This document shows, piece after piece, positions 11,057-21,852 of a stretch of 64,000 bases of DNA. Origin of the DNA: Malania oleifera (taxonomy: Eukaryota > Streptophyta > Magnoliopsida > Santalales > Ximeniaceae); NCBI RefSeq assembly GCF_029873635.1, contig NC_080422.1, positions 5,312,001-5,376,000 of the forward strand. The letters run 5' to 3'. A program made the position numbers and the translations under genes. Positions within the stretch are counted from its first letter, which is position 1, and each line of letters begins with the position of its first letter. Below the pieces are notes generated by a model, which had not been told where the DNA came from, did not search any database, and worked only from the letters and a program-made list of their open reading frames with translations.

Positions 11057-11622
11057 TGTCATGGTCTCGTATCAGATGTGTACTAGGGAGATCTTAGGCT
11101 TATAAGGAGGGTTTGGGTTCTAACTAAGTGTGAGACGCCTTTTATAATACAAACATGCGAGACCAGTGGTTCAAAGCGGACAATACCTCACTGGAGTTGG
11201 GCTCAGGACCGTTACATTTGGTATCAGAGCCACCTAGGGGTACTATCATGTGAGTGGATCCTATAAAGAGGCGTAAATCACTTTGACGAGGACGTCAGAG
11301 ATCAGATGTGAGAGCCTGTCATGGTCTCAAATCGGATGCATACTAGGGAAATCACATTGACGAGGACGTCAGAAATCAGAAGGTAGAGCTTGTCATGGTC
11401 TCACATCGGATATGTATTAGGAAAATCACGCTTACGAGGATGTCAAAGATTGGATGGGTGAGCTTGGCACGATCCCACATCGGATGTGTACTAGGGAGAT
11501 CTTGGGTTTGTAAGGAGGGTTTGGGTTCCAACTAAGTGAAACACCTTTTATAGGACAAACTTGCGAGACCAGTGAGCCAAAGCCGACAATACCTTATTAG
11601 AATTGGGCCTAGGACCATTACA
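11057..11622 (+). mobile_element. TRIM (miniature LTR retrotransposon)
   Basis: Two short LTRs, 11,057-11,216 (160 bp) and 11,465-11,622 (158 bp), share nearly the whole sequence (GTGTACTAGGGAGATCTTGG, AAGGAGGGTTTGGGTTC and so on) and end in GTTACA/ATTACA. A primer binding site TGGTATCAGAGC (11,219-11,230), complementary to initiator Met-tRNA, follows the left LTR. There is no coding capacity. The flanks ACGTC (11,052-11,056) and AGGTC (11,623-11,627) match 4 of 5 bases as a target duplication. The internal 250 bp contains two extra partial copies of the LTR start (about 11,318-11,355 and 11,393-11,430), each followed by a GACGAGGACGTCAGA-like unit. Confidence 0.85.
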
Positions 11623-11818
11623 AGGTCACATGGGGTGTGGACCTGCTCCAAGCAGGTCATGTAGGTCACATAGGGTGTAGACCGACTCCGGGCAAGTCGT
11701 GTAGGTGATTGGGGTGTAAATTTGCTCTAGGCAGGTCGCCCACATGGGTGTGGACTTGCTTTAGGCGGGTCACCACGTGGAATACGAACTTGCTCTGGAC
11801 AGGTTAGCCATGTGCAGG
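11623..11818. repeat. Minisatellite (~39-bp unit), second segment
   Basis: Units start at about 11,625, 11,665, 11,705 and 11,744, each with a GTGTGGACTTGCTCTAGGCAGG-like core. The array breaks at 11,819 where the gypsy LTR begins and continues at 21,621. Confidence 0.8.
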
Positions 11819-11945
11819 TGTCATGAGATGAATATTTCACACCTTTGTGAGAGGACCGTGCGACACTAGCTAAAGCCCCTATTGTTTAACTAGCCAGCCT
11901 AGCTTGTTGAGGATTAACCCAAGGCAGTGGATTCACTACAAACGG
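11819..11945 (-). mobile_element. Left LTR (3' LTR) of minus-strand gypsy element, first part
   Basis: TGTCATGAGATGAATATTTCACACC matches the start of the right LTR at 21,104 (TGTCACGGGCTGAATATTTCACACC in sense) up to 'AGCCTAG'. The match then fades and a LINE follows; the right edge is approximate. The rest of this LTR is at 17,686-18,040. Confidence 0.75.
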
Positions 11946-12183
11946 TTAGTGCAGATTTGCTATACTCGAGAAAGTGGAACGAGAATGTCCCTTCGTGAAG
12001 CTTCAAGATTCAGGAATCTGCTGGTTCTTGAGGTTTAATCTGGTCATTGTTGCAATTTTTGAAGTCTCTTGACTAATTAAAGAAGGATTTTAACGCCTAA
12101 ATCGATTCGGGAGTCTTGAGGATTTACTTCCCTCATTTTCCCGCCCATGTGTTATTTTGAATTTTGAATGGTTCTGTGAAACT

Positions 12184-14151
12184 ATGGGTCATCGCAATAA
12201 CTCTAGGGTTGCAGCTAAGGCTTCCCGAGAAGATGAGAGGAAGGAAGAGAGGGACCTAGCATTGAAATTTATAGTAATCAAAGGTGGAAACTGGAATGAG
12301 TGGAATAAAAAGAATCATGGGGAAATTGTGTCAGAATTCGAAAGGCTTTCGAAAATGGCTTCGCAGAGGGCCAAGACTCCTTCGAGTGAGTTGGAATCAT
12401 CTGGGATGATGCTTGAGCCTCTGCGAGAACTGAGGGGCATGCGGGTTAATCAGACTCATGGAACAGGTGTAGAGGTTACACAAGAGGGAAGGACTGGGAG
12501 TTCACTCATGGTAAACAGAGTCCTGATGGAGGTAATGGGTTCATCAGATACAGACTCCTTTTGATGTGTTGAAGAGAAGAGTCGTGGGGAGGGGAATGGA
12601 AAGAGGATTTAGTTGGCTGATGACGTAGCTTCTGAGTCAGATGAAGTGGATTCAATGGGTACTAGTAATGCTGTGGCCATGGCTCGAGCATGTGCTCAGA
12701 TTCCTGTATCTAGCAAAGATCTTGATCAAAACCCCCCTGTTTCTGAGGTGAGTGGTCTGAAGAAGCCTGATAACCATGAAGGTGAAATGATTATAAGAAA
12801 TAATAAAAAGGTCCCTTGGTCAGAATTGTTTGCAAACAATAGGGATCCTGCCCACTGTGGACCTCTAACCAGTGTTCAATGCCTGTGAAGATAAAGTTAG
12901 AATTTCAGAAGCTGAAATGTATAGCTTTGATGGAATTGTAAACAAGCATTTAGTGGGGTACTTAACTGGAAAATTTCCTGGTAAGGTGGCGCTTAAAAAT
13001 TTGATGAGTTCATGGAATGTCAAAGTAGTTTCTGCACAACATGATAAGGGCTGGATAGTTTTCAAATTCCTCAGAGAAGAAGATCTTAACGAGGTCCTCA
13101 TGAATGGGCCTTATAATGTGTATGGAAGAATTCTTATTCTTAAGAGAATGCCCAGATTTTTTCAATTTGGAATAGAGCAGAGAACTGTAGTGCCAGTTTG
13201 GGTCGAATTGAAAGACCTTCCTTTTGAGCTGTGGCACCCACATGCAATAGGAAGAATTTGTTCTCAGATTGGAAGGCCCCTATGTATGGATAAACTCACA
13301 ACTAACAGGGCTAGAATATCTTATGCTAGGGCAATGGTGGAAGTGGATATTGCTAAAGAAATTAAATACAGTGTAAGAGTTATGCTTCCAGATGAAACTG
13401 AAACAGACAATGAGGTGATGAAGGATTACCAAGGTTTTGTTCCAAATGCATGGCTATTGGTCACTCTGATGCCTTTTGTGAGCTAAAAAAATTTGCAGGG
13501 CCTCAGTATAAACCCAAAAAGCATGTGCAGATGGAAAGGGAGAGTAAGGAAGTAAGGGTTGATAACAATATGATGGATGAGGGTAACTGCAGCAGCAAAG
13601 GGCTCCAAACTGGAGATACTAAGTGTCGTAATGGAAGGCCTGATACAGATGTTGGCATTTCAGATTCTGTTGAAGAGGATCCCTCTGAAGATATTGAGGA
13701 GGCTAGGGTTGGGGATGTTGCCTCTAAGGGTGATCTGATGGTGTCTGAAAAAATCACTAATAGTGGTGAAAACCCTATCATGTTTAATATTTCTGATGAT
13801 CAGCTGAGATCTAAAGCTAATATTGAAGGTAACCCCAAAAATGAGGAGGTGCAGTGAGGCAGGGTAGATAAGAAAAAAGGGAATGGGGAAGCAGAGAGTA
13901 CTGAAAGAGGAGGAAGTGATGTGAGGATCCCGGATGATGGTTCTGATGAGGTGAATGAACAGGGCAAAAGAGCTGAAATGAAAGATCACAATCAGATGGC
14001 ACAACAGAAACGGAAACAGAAACAGATCACAATGGGGAAAGAAAAGACTGATGGCTTCATCCCAGTCACAAAGAAGAAAAAAGGGAAAGGTGCACAATAC
14101 AATCCTTTGGTGTTTGGTAAGGGGTTAAAGGCCCTTACTAAATCCAAATGA
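12184..14151 (+). pseudogene. LINE ORF1 (DUF4283 / zinc knuckle), broken
   Basis: ORF1 of plant L1 elements encodes an RNA-binding nucleocapsid-like protein. Here it is broken into frames. The N-terminal piece begins at ATG 12,184 (an upstream TTG at 12,157 is not a likely start) and stops at 12,564. A second piece covers 12,613-12,888. The DUF4283-like domain is at 12,872-13,440 with the typical 'GPYNVYGRILILKRM' and 'VWVELKDLPFELW' stretches. A CCHC-type knuckle (C-x2-C-x4-H-x4-C, around GHSDAFC) lies at about 13,440-13,483 but straddles a frameshift. A charged Lys-rich tail ends at TGA 14,149-14,151, overlapping the ORF2 start. Confidence 0.75.
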
Positions 14152-17100
14152 AGATTGCCAGTTGGAACATCAGGGGTCTGAACAAACCCCTGAAGCAAAA
14201 TGGGGTTGCTAACCTCATTAGGAAAAACAATTTGGATTTGGTTGGTTTACTGGAGACTAAACTATCAACAGAAAACATGGAAGAACTGATGAGGAAGAAG
14301 TTTAAAAACTGGAAGTAGGTTAACAATTTTGAGTATCACCAGGGGGGCAGAATATTGGTGGTTTGGAACCCTCTCAAAGTCTTGTTGCAGGTCATTGGAA
14401 TGAATGCCCAGGTGCTGCATTGTTCTATTGTGTGTTTGATTTCTGCTAACTGTTTTAATGTGAGGTTTGTATATGGCTTCAATTCTATCCAGGCTAGAAA
14501 ACCACTGTGGCAGGACATTGTACAGACTGAGGGGAGTTATCCAAGACCTTGGCTTCTCTTGGGGAACTTTAAATGTGTAATGTCCCTCTGATGAGAAGGA
14601 GAATGGCCTGCCAGTTTCTATATATGAAACAAAAAACGCAAATGCTTTTTAACCGCAGGGCTCACTGATCTGAATTCCTCAGGTTGTTGTTCAACCTGGA
14701 TGAATGGAAGAGTGTGGTGTAAACTTGATCGAGCGGTTGTCAATCAAAGATGGCATCAGAATGGGTTAATGCTCACACTGACTTCCAGTTTCCTGATAGT
14801 GTATCTGACCATTCTGTCTGCATTGTATCACTGTTTATGGTGGAACCTTTGGGAAGGAAGCCTTTTAAGTTCTTTAATATGTGGAGTACCCATTATAGAT
14901 TTCAGGAAGTAATTAAGGAGGGTTGGGATGTGCAGATATGGGGCTGTGCTCTGTTCAGATTTGTGAAGAAACTGAAATTATTAAAGAGGCCATTAAAGAC
15001 TATGAATGCTACTCACTTCTCGCATATATCCTCCAGAGCTGAGAGAGCTGAATCTGATTTGTTGGAGTTACAGAAGAAATTTCATGACTCTCCATCAGAT
15101 AATGATCTTCAAATGGAGCTAAAGGAGAAGAAACTGGAAACTCTTAGGCTTGTTGAGGCGAATCAAATGTTTTGCTCTCAGTTGGCAAAGTTTAAATTCC
15201 TAAGGGAGAGTGATAGAGGTACTTCCTACTTCCATGGTTTACTGAGAAGGAACTTATGCAGGAACCATATTTCATCTGTTACTAAAGGCTATGGGGAACA
15301 GACAAATTCCATATCACAGGTAGTTGATGAATTCTTGGAATTTTATACTCAGCTTCTGGGAACTGATTCTATGAGGTCTGATATTAAAGATGATGTCATT
15401 ACTTGTGATGCCATACTGAAGGACACCCATAAGCAGACTATGATATCTCCCATATCTGATGAAGAGGTGAAGAGGGCTCTTTTTGATATTGGAGATGATA
15501 AATCACCAGGGCCGGATGGTTATACTGCACGTTTCCTTAAGAAGTCATGGAATATTGTTAGCAAAGATTTCATTAATGCAATGAAGGAATTTTTTGCTAC
15601 TGGCAAATTACTGAAACAACTAAACCTCACAGCGATTGCATTAATCCCAAAATCCAGCCATGCATCATCTGTGGGGGACTATAGATCCATATCCTGCTGT
15701 AATGTTATGTATAAAGTAATTGCCATGATTATTGCTTCGAGAATCAAGCCTGGCCTTAATGAGATTATCAGCCCAGCTCAATCAGCATTTGTGGAGAATA
15801 GAAGTATGGTTGAAAATATATATTTGGTACAAGAGTTAGTGAGGAAATATGCAAGAAAGTGGATATCCCCGAGATGTATGTTGAAGGTTGACCTAAAAAA
15901 AGCTTATGATTCTATTTCTTGGAGCTTTTTGAGACAAATGCTGGTAAAGTTAAATTTTCCAGTTTTAATGATTAATTGGATCATGGAATATGTCACCACG
16001 ACCTCATTTTCCATTTCATTAAATGGAAGGTTTCATGGGTTCTTTAAAGGTAGAAAGGGTTTGCGACAAGGTGATCCTCTCTCTCCAATGCTGTTTGTGA
16101 TTTGCCTAGAATACTTATCAAGGTTGTTAAGGAGGCTGGAGGCTAACTCAGATTTTAAGTTTCACCCTAAATGTGAAGCCCTCAAAATTACCCACTTGGT
16201 CTTTGCTGATGATCTTATCCTTTTCTCATGAGGGGATTGTAAATTAGTGGGCTTTAAAGGAATTCTTGAATTGCTCTGGACTGGCTGCTAATTGCCTCAA
16301 GTCAAATCTATACCATGCTGGAGTAAAGGAGTTGGAGCTGGAAGGAATATTGCAGATCACAGGGTTCAGAGTTGGGGACTTTCCATTTCGATATCTGGGA
16401 ATACCGTTAGCTGCCTCCAGATTGAATTCTAGCCACTACTCCCCTCTGATCAATAGAATTGCAAATCTGTTTAAGAGTTGGCCTGGGCATACATTATCTT
16501 ATGCAGGTAAGCTGTAGATCATTAATTCCATTATCTAGGGTATTGAATGTTTTTGGCTGGCGATATTCCCCATACCTAATAATGTCGTGGAGCACATAGT
16601 TAAGATATGTAGAGCATTCCTTTGGGGTGGTTGAAGAAAACCATTAGTGGCTTGGAAGGAGGTATGCTTACCAAAAGAGGAAGGTGGCCTAGGGGTCCTT
16701 GGCTTGATCTAAAAGCTTGGAACATGACACTTCTTACTAAAGCTATGTGGAATGTTCAAGCTAAAAAAGATTCCCTTTGGTCGAGATGGATCCACCATGT
16801 GTATTTGAGAGGTGCTAACTTGTGGGACTCTTCTTCTAAACATGATGACTCCCCACTATTTAAGAAAATGATAGTTATAAAGGATCAGATCTTGATGAAA
16901 TGGGGTAACCAGGTTGGTATGGCAGAAAGGATGATAGAAGGATGGGAATTGGAATGCAAAGGCTTGGCACAATGTTACAATTTCTGGAGAACTAAAGCTG
17001 ATAGGGTGTCGTGGTATAATGTGGTGTGGAAAGCTAGAAGTACCACTAAACACGCTTTCACTTTGTGGCTTGTATTAAAGGAAAGCTTCCCACTTGTGAC

Positions 17101-17415
17101 AACTTAGTGGGGTTTGTTGATGATTCCAAATGTGTATTATGTAATGATATGAATGAGACAATTGACCATATTTATTTTAAATGTGAGTTCTTTGCTAGTG
17201 TATGGAATTGTATAAGGAGCTGGTTAGGATTAGCAAGGGCTATGTCTTCCTTGGAAGCAGCGACAAAATGGCTACATAAGGAGGCGAAGGGTAAGGGAAT
17301 TAAATCGGTTGCAAAGAAAATTGGATTGGCCTCAACGGTTTACTTCATTTGGCATTTCAGGAATAGGAAGAGGTTTGAAGACAAAGTCATTATCCAAAGG
17401 AGTTGGTTGGGGTAA
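14148..17415 (+). pseudogene. LINE ORF2 (endonuclease / reverse transcriptase), broken
   Basis: The start ATG (14,148-14,150) overlaps the ORF1 stop as ATGA. An AP-endonuclease-like N-terminus follows: SWNIRG at 14,163, the ETK motif near 14,253, and 'LLLGNFK' near 14,550 where the family has GDFN, so the catalytic Asp is changed. The SDHS motif is in another frame near 14,800. The reverse transcriptase lies in the long open stretch 14,750-16,231, with the SPGPDG block near 15,505, the DLKKAYD block near 15,890, the GLRQGDPLSP block near 16,060 and the FADD catalytic motif at about 16,201. A C-terminal zinc-ribbon-like region (C-x2-C ... H-x3-C) is at 17,120-17,190. Stops at about 14,316, 14,589 and 16,231 and later frameshifts inactivate it. 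Confidence 0.85.
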
Positions 17416-17685
17416 TCCAGATACATACCTATAGAGTGGTCTATGATAGATTTGGATTGTACTCTTTGTAGTTCCTTTTGTATTATGAATTTTTTTGTAT
17501 CTATAATATGTGGCTATGGAGATAGTGTTATGATGTAAGCTTTCTAGCTTGATGAAACCTTAGTATTTGAGATGTTTTTGTGAGGGGGTTGTTATATTGC
17601 CCCTATGCCTGGGTATGCCCAGTGTACTTGTAAATATTCAATTTGATTAATATATTTACCTTTTCGATAAAAAAAAAAAAAAAAA

Positions 17686-18040
17686 TCAACTTATAAAAGC
17701 AATGACACTTAAGCAGTAAACATTGAAGTAATGTAATTCATTATTAACACCTCCATTAACAATGTGTGTCTAGCGAGATGAGGCAAGTAGGCTAAACATG
17801 TTTACAATAGCTAGTGAGTTTTATAATTTGATGAACACTCATCCTCCCCTAAAGAGCTTTCTACGCTATTCTCACTCTAGCACTAGGAAACATCAAAATG
17901 GCCGAGGATTCATACTCCCCTTTTTTGCCTAGGGGAAAATTATTTCCGAAAAATAACCCTACACTAGTATTTACATGATGGAGCATGAGACAAGCGATCA
18001 CAGGAAAGCATAATGCCTTGAACAAGCTTGGCTCGTGATG
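17686..18040 (-). mobile_element. Left LTR of minus-strand gypsy element, second part
   Basis: Directly after the LINE poly(A) the sequence picks up the LTR again (ACTTAAGCAGTAAACATTGAAG and onward), matching 21,249-21,620. It ends GCTTGGCTCGTGATG, against GCTTGGCTCGTGACG in the right LTR. On the minus strand a purine-rich AAGTAGGAGAG lies just before it, as expected for a polypurine tract. Confidence 0.8.
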
Positions 18041-20518
18041 CTCTCCTACTTATGCGATCGACGTCCTCATAGATTTTGACACTAGGTACACTTGAACTTT
18101 GTCCATGAATGGTTGCATATCTTCTGCAGAAGCCCCACTGATTTTTTGGTCACCAACGCCTTTCCACTTCACTAACAACTCCTGCTGCTTCTTCCTTGGG
18201 GATGTGAACTCTTTGTCTGCAAGGATGTCTTCAACCTCTCGTTTGTTGGGTTGCATTGTCTTCAATTTTGTTCTAGTTGACTGACTTTTGCTTGGATCTT
18301 CGATGTTGGCGTTGAACAACTTGAGGCAGCTGACGTGAAACACAGAATGCACTTTCATTCAAGCCGAAGGGCTAATTTTGTAAGAGCCCCTTACCAATTC
18401 TGCCAATATGGGGACTGGTCCTTCATATTTATGAACTAGTCTCCTATCTCGTCCCCGTAGTGACCTAATATGTTTAGGATTGAGCTTAACAAGCATCAAG
18501 TCATCTATGTTGAAGTGCTGCGGTTTTTCCCTTGATTTGTCCACTTCTTCATCCACTTAGAAGCTTTCTCCAGGTTGTCTTGGGCAATCTCTGCATTCTG
18601 TCTCCATTCTTTGGTGAAGATGTATGCTATGGGATTTTTTCCTTTGTACGACGTGTCCACCGTGTGAGATAACAGCAGCTGCAGGCCTATAACAAGTTCA
18701 AAAGGACTCTTATTTATTTTTGGGCTTTTTTGGCCATTGAAACAGAATTGAGCCACAGCAAGTAGTTGCACCCAATTCCTTCTAGTTGGCGTTGACGAAA
18801 TGGCGCAAGTATTCTTCTAGTAGCCCGTTGAATCTCTTCGTTTGTCCGTTTGTTTGTGGATGGTAGCTAGAAAAGATGTCAAGTTATGAATCGAGGATTT
18901 TGAAAAGTTCTATCCAGAAGTTGCCGATGAATCCTGAGTCTCAGTCACTAACAATATCTTGGGGAACACTCCAATACTTCACCATATTTTTGAAGGATAG
19001 TTGTGCCGTCTCTTTTGCCGAACAGTACTTTGGTGTGGGTATGAACGTACCATACTTTGTAAACCTGTGTATAACCATAAGTATAGACCCTGCATCTCCC
19101 ACTCTGGGCAGGTTGGTGATGAAGTCTAGTGAGACACTTTCCCATGGTCTGGAAGGTACTGGAAGGGGCTCTAGTAGCCTTGCAATCTTCTTCTGCTCCA
19201 CCTTGTCTTGTTGGCAGGTGAGACAAGTCGAGATATAATCAACCACATCATTACGCATGTGTGACCAATAATACCTCTGCTTTATTAATGCTAGAGTGCG
19301 CTATCATCCTGGATGTTCGACCCACATGATATCATGACACTCTCTCAGCAGCGTCTTCCTCATATCTCCAGCTCGTGGTACAAAGAGCTAGTTACCTTGA
19401 GTCATCAGCAATCCATATTCCTTCTAGAACTAACGTGCTTGCCCCTCTTCTGTCAGCTTTATGAGGTTCTGCGAAATTGGATGTTTGGATAAATTGTCCT
19501 TGATACTCTCCTGCATTGTCATGGTAACAAGTACTCACTGTCAAGTGTGTTAGCATTTGTAAGGTTGCTAGCTTGGCCTTCCTACTCAGTGCATCAGCAA
19601 CATGGTTCTGGCTCCCTGCCTTGTGCTCAAATGAGAAATCAAATTCTGCCAAAAATTCTTGCCACTGGCATTGCTTGGGCGTCAACTTCAGATGTGTGAA
19701 AGAAGTGGCTAACACCCGATTTATCCGTTTTCACCACAAACCTTGACCCAAGTAAGTAATGTCGCCACATGCAGAGACAATGTATCACCGCTAGCATTTC
19801 TTTCTATTGAGCTGTGTACTTTTGTTCCGCTTCACTAAGCTTACGTCTCTCATATGCCACAGGATGTCCTTGCTATAACAAGACTCCTATAAGGGCATAG
19901 TCCGATGCATCTGTTTGCACCTCGAAGGGTTTCATGATGTCTGGAAGAGTAAGAACTGGATCTCTCATCATGACATCCTTCAAGTCATCAAAGGCTCCCT
20001 GACACTTCTCTGTCTAGTTCCACCTCTGACCCTTCTTCAGTAGTTCTGTCAAAGGAGCAGTTCTCCTTGAGCACCCCTCTACGAACTTCTTGTAATAGTT
20101 GGCAAGACCAAGAAAGGAACGCAACTCCTTCACTGTCTGGGATCTTCCATTCTTGAATTGCTCTCACCTTCTTCATATCTATCCTGATATGACCTTATTC
20201 AATCACATGACCAAGGAATTTGATCCTCCGCTGAGCAAAAGAGCACTTATCTTTCTACACATCCAACACAATTTGGATGATCGTAGGTACCAACTCTTTG
20301 GCTACTTCTTCCTTCACCACCATCGTGGCGAGATACGTTTGTTCACCCCTTCTCAATCCCTTCTTGAGTTGCATGGCTGAAAGGAACTTCTCATCGTATC
20401 CTTTCCTTGCAACGACTTGCACCATGCGAGGGTGATCTCTCATTAGACGCAAGGAACCAACAAAAGGTATCGGCGTTGCCTTAGTCTCCCTCAGGAATGC
20501 CATTTCCTTTTTCTGCAT

Positions 20519-20857
20519 GGTTAACCTATCAGAGTGTGCAACGTTCATCCTGCCTACCTTTTGGCGCTTGGCATACCACCCTGCCTACCCCTCTTGGGCA
20601 CTTGGCATGGCACCATGCATACCCTCTTGGGTTCTTAGCGTAAACCATTACCCTTTCTCCTCAATATTAACTTACCAAAGCGTGCAGCATTCACCTTGCC
20701 TACCTTTTGGTGCTTGGCATGACACCTTGCATACTCTCCTAGGCGCTTGGCGTAAACCATTTCCCTTTCTCCGCAGTGTTAACTACCAGAGCATGCAACA
20801 TTCACCCTACCTACCTTTTGGTGCTTGGTGTGAACCATTACCCTTTCTCTATAGTGT
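20519..20857. repeat. Tandem repeat (75-150-bp units) in gypsy internal region
   Basis: Three units start at about 20,519, 20,669 and 20,781. Each has an AGCATGCAACATTCACC-like start, CTACCTTTTGGTGCTTGGC, and an AAACCATTACCCTTTCTC end. The first unit is longer because the 'CTTGGGCGCTTGGC' part is itself duplicated. An open frame on the plus strand here is repeat-driven. Confidence 0.75.
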
Positions 20858-21089
20858 GATGGAAGTCCTCCGACAACTCCACCATCGAACTTTACTGATC
20901 TCTTTAGGATCCCTCCAATTAATCAACATGTTCCCTCAGTTGGGCCCTTACTTCGGACACTTTGTTGGTTGACGACTCAGCCTGTGCTCCTAGCGCATTA
21001 ATTCTATGGGCATTGGTTGGCATGGTCACTTACCAAAACTTTACCAATCCCAAAACGAAGGCAAATGAATTCACATAGCAACAAGTCGA

Positions 21090-21101
21090 CCTCTGATACC
21101 A
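21090..21101 (-). promoter_or_regulatory. Primer binding site of minus-strand gypsy element
   Basis: The minus strand reads TGGTATCAGAGG two bases inside the right LTR, matching the initiator Met-tRNA primer site used by chromoviruses. It shows that the right LTR is the 5' LTR. Confidence 0.9.
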
Positions 21102-21103
21102 TG

Positions 21104-21620
21104 TGTCACGGGCTGAATATTTCACACCTTTGTGAAAGGGCCATGCGGCGCTAGCGAAGCCCTCTTGTTTAACTAGTTAGCCTAGTGTTTACTACAATTC
21201 ACCAACAAAACACTTTCATTGTCATTCAAGCAAATACAAGTGGAAACAATAAGCAACTTATGAAAACAATGGTACTTAAGCAGTAAACATTGAAGTAACG
21301 TTATTCATTATTAACACCTCTGTTAACAATGTGTGTCTAGTGAGGGAGGCAAGTAGCCTAAACATGTTTACAATAGTTAGTGAGTTTTACAAGTTGAAGA
21401 ACACTCACCCTTCCCTAAAGAGCTTTCTATGCTATTCTCACTCTAGCACTAGGAAACATCAATATGACCGAGGAGTCATACCCCTTTTTTTAGCCTAGGG
21501 AAAAACTATCTTTGAAAAATAACTGTACAATAGTATTTACATGATGAAAACTCATCACAAACGCACGAGACAAGTGGTCACAAGCAAGCATAATGCCCCG
21601 AATAAGCTTGGCTCGTGACG
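21104..21620 (-). mobile_element. Right LTR (5' LTR) of minus-strand gypsy element
   Basis: This is an intact 517-bp LTR from TGTCACGGGC to GCTCGTGACG with near-perfect inverted ends (TGTCACG / CGTGACg). It aligns with 11,819-11,945 plus 17,686-18,040. The divergence is clearly visible (many substitutions), so the insertion is old. Confidence 0.85.
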
Positions 21621-21852
21621 GCCATGTGGGGCTGAACTTGCTCTGGGTAAGTTAGCCATGCAGGTCCCCCACGTGCAAATCACATGAGTTGTAGACTTGC
21701 TTTGGTGTCCGCATGCATGTCATGTGAGGTACATACCCATTATGGGTAGGTTGGCTGCGTGCAGGTCATGTAAACTCCAAACCTGCTCTTGATAGGTTTG
21801 CCACGTGTAGGTCGCATAAGATTCAGAGCTGCTCTGGGCAGGTCGGCCGTGC
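21621..21852. repeat. Minisatellite (~39-bp unit), third segment
   Basis: Continues the array left at 11,818: 'GGCTGAACTTGCTCTGGGTAAG', 'GTAGACTTGCTTTGG', 'CAAACCTGCTCTTGATAGG', 'TCAGAGCTGCTCTGGGCAGG' cores joined by CACGTGCAGGTCACATGA-like linkers. Confidence 0.75.

Larger units (their letters stand above)
11946..17685 (+). mobile_element. L1-type LINE, near full length, inactive, inserted in a gypsy LTR
   Basis: The element has a 5' untranslated region (left edge approximate), ORF1 with DUF4283 and a zinc knuckle, ORF2 with endonuclease, reverse transcriptase and a C-terminal zinc-ribbon-like domain, and a poly(A) tail at 17,669-17,685. It splits an LTR whose two halves align with the intact right LTR (21,104-21,620), which shows that it inserted later than that gypsy element. 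I could not identify a clean target duplication. Several stops and frameshifts in both ORFs make it defective. Confidence 0.85.
18041..21103 (-). pseudogene. Minus-strand chromovirus internal region (pol remnant)
   Basis: Read leftwards, it contains the protease-RT linker (20,548-20,255, 'AMQLKKGLRRGE'), a remnant of the RT thumb (about 20,180-20,090, '[14 protein letters not shown]'), RNase H (19,800-19,392; 'HKAGSQNHVADALSRK'), integrase zinc-binding and core (19,258-18,941; 'TCLTCQQDK', 'SLDFITNLP'), integrase C-terminal part (18,771-18,505) and a chromodomain region (18,358-18,050; 'LLVKWKGVGD'). Gag, protease and most of RT are absent, leaving an internal region of only ~3 kb, and many frameshifts are present. 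The chromodomain marks it as a chromovirus, which uses this domain to target chromatin. Confidence 0.85.

Noticed and set aside
20517-20972. Plus-strand ORF of 151 codons
   Set aside because: It lies over a tandem repeat in the leader of a minus-strand retroelement and resembles nothing.
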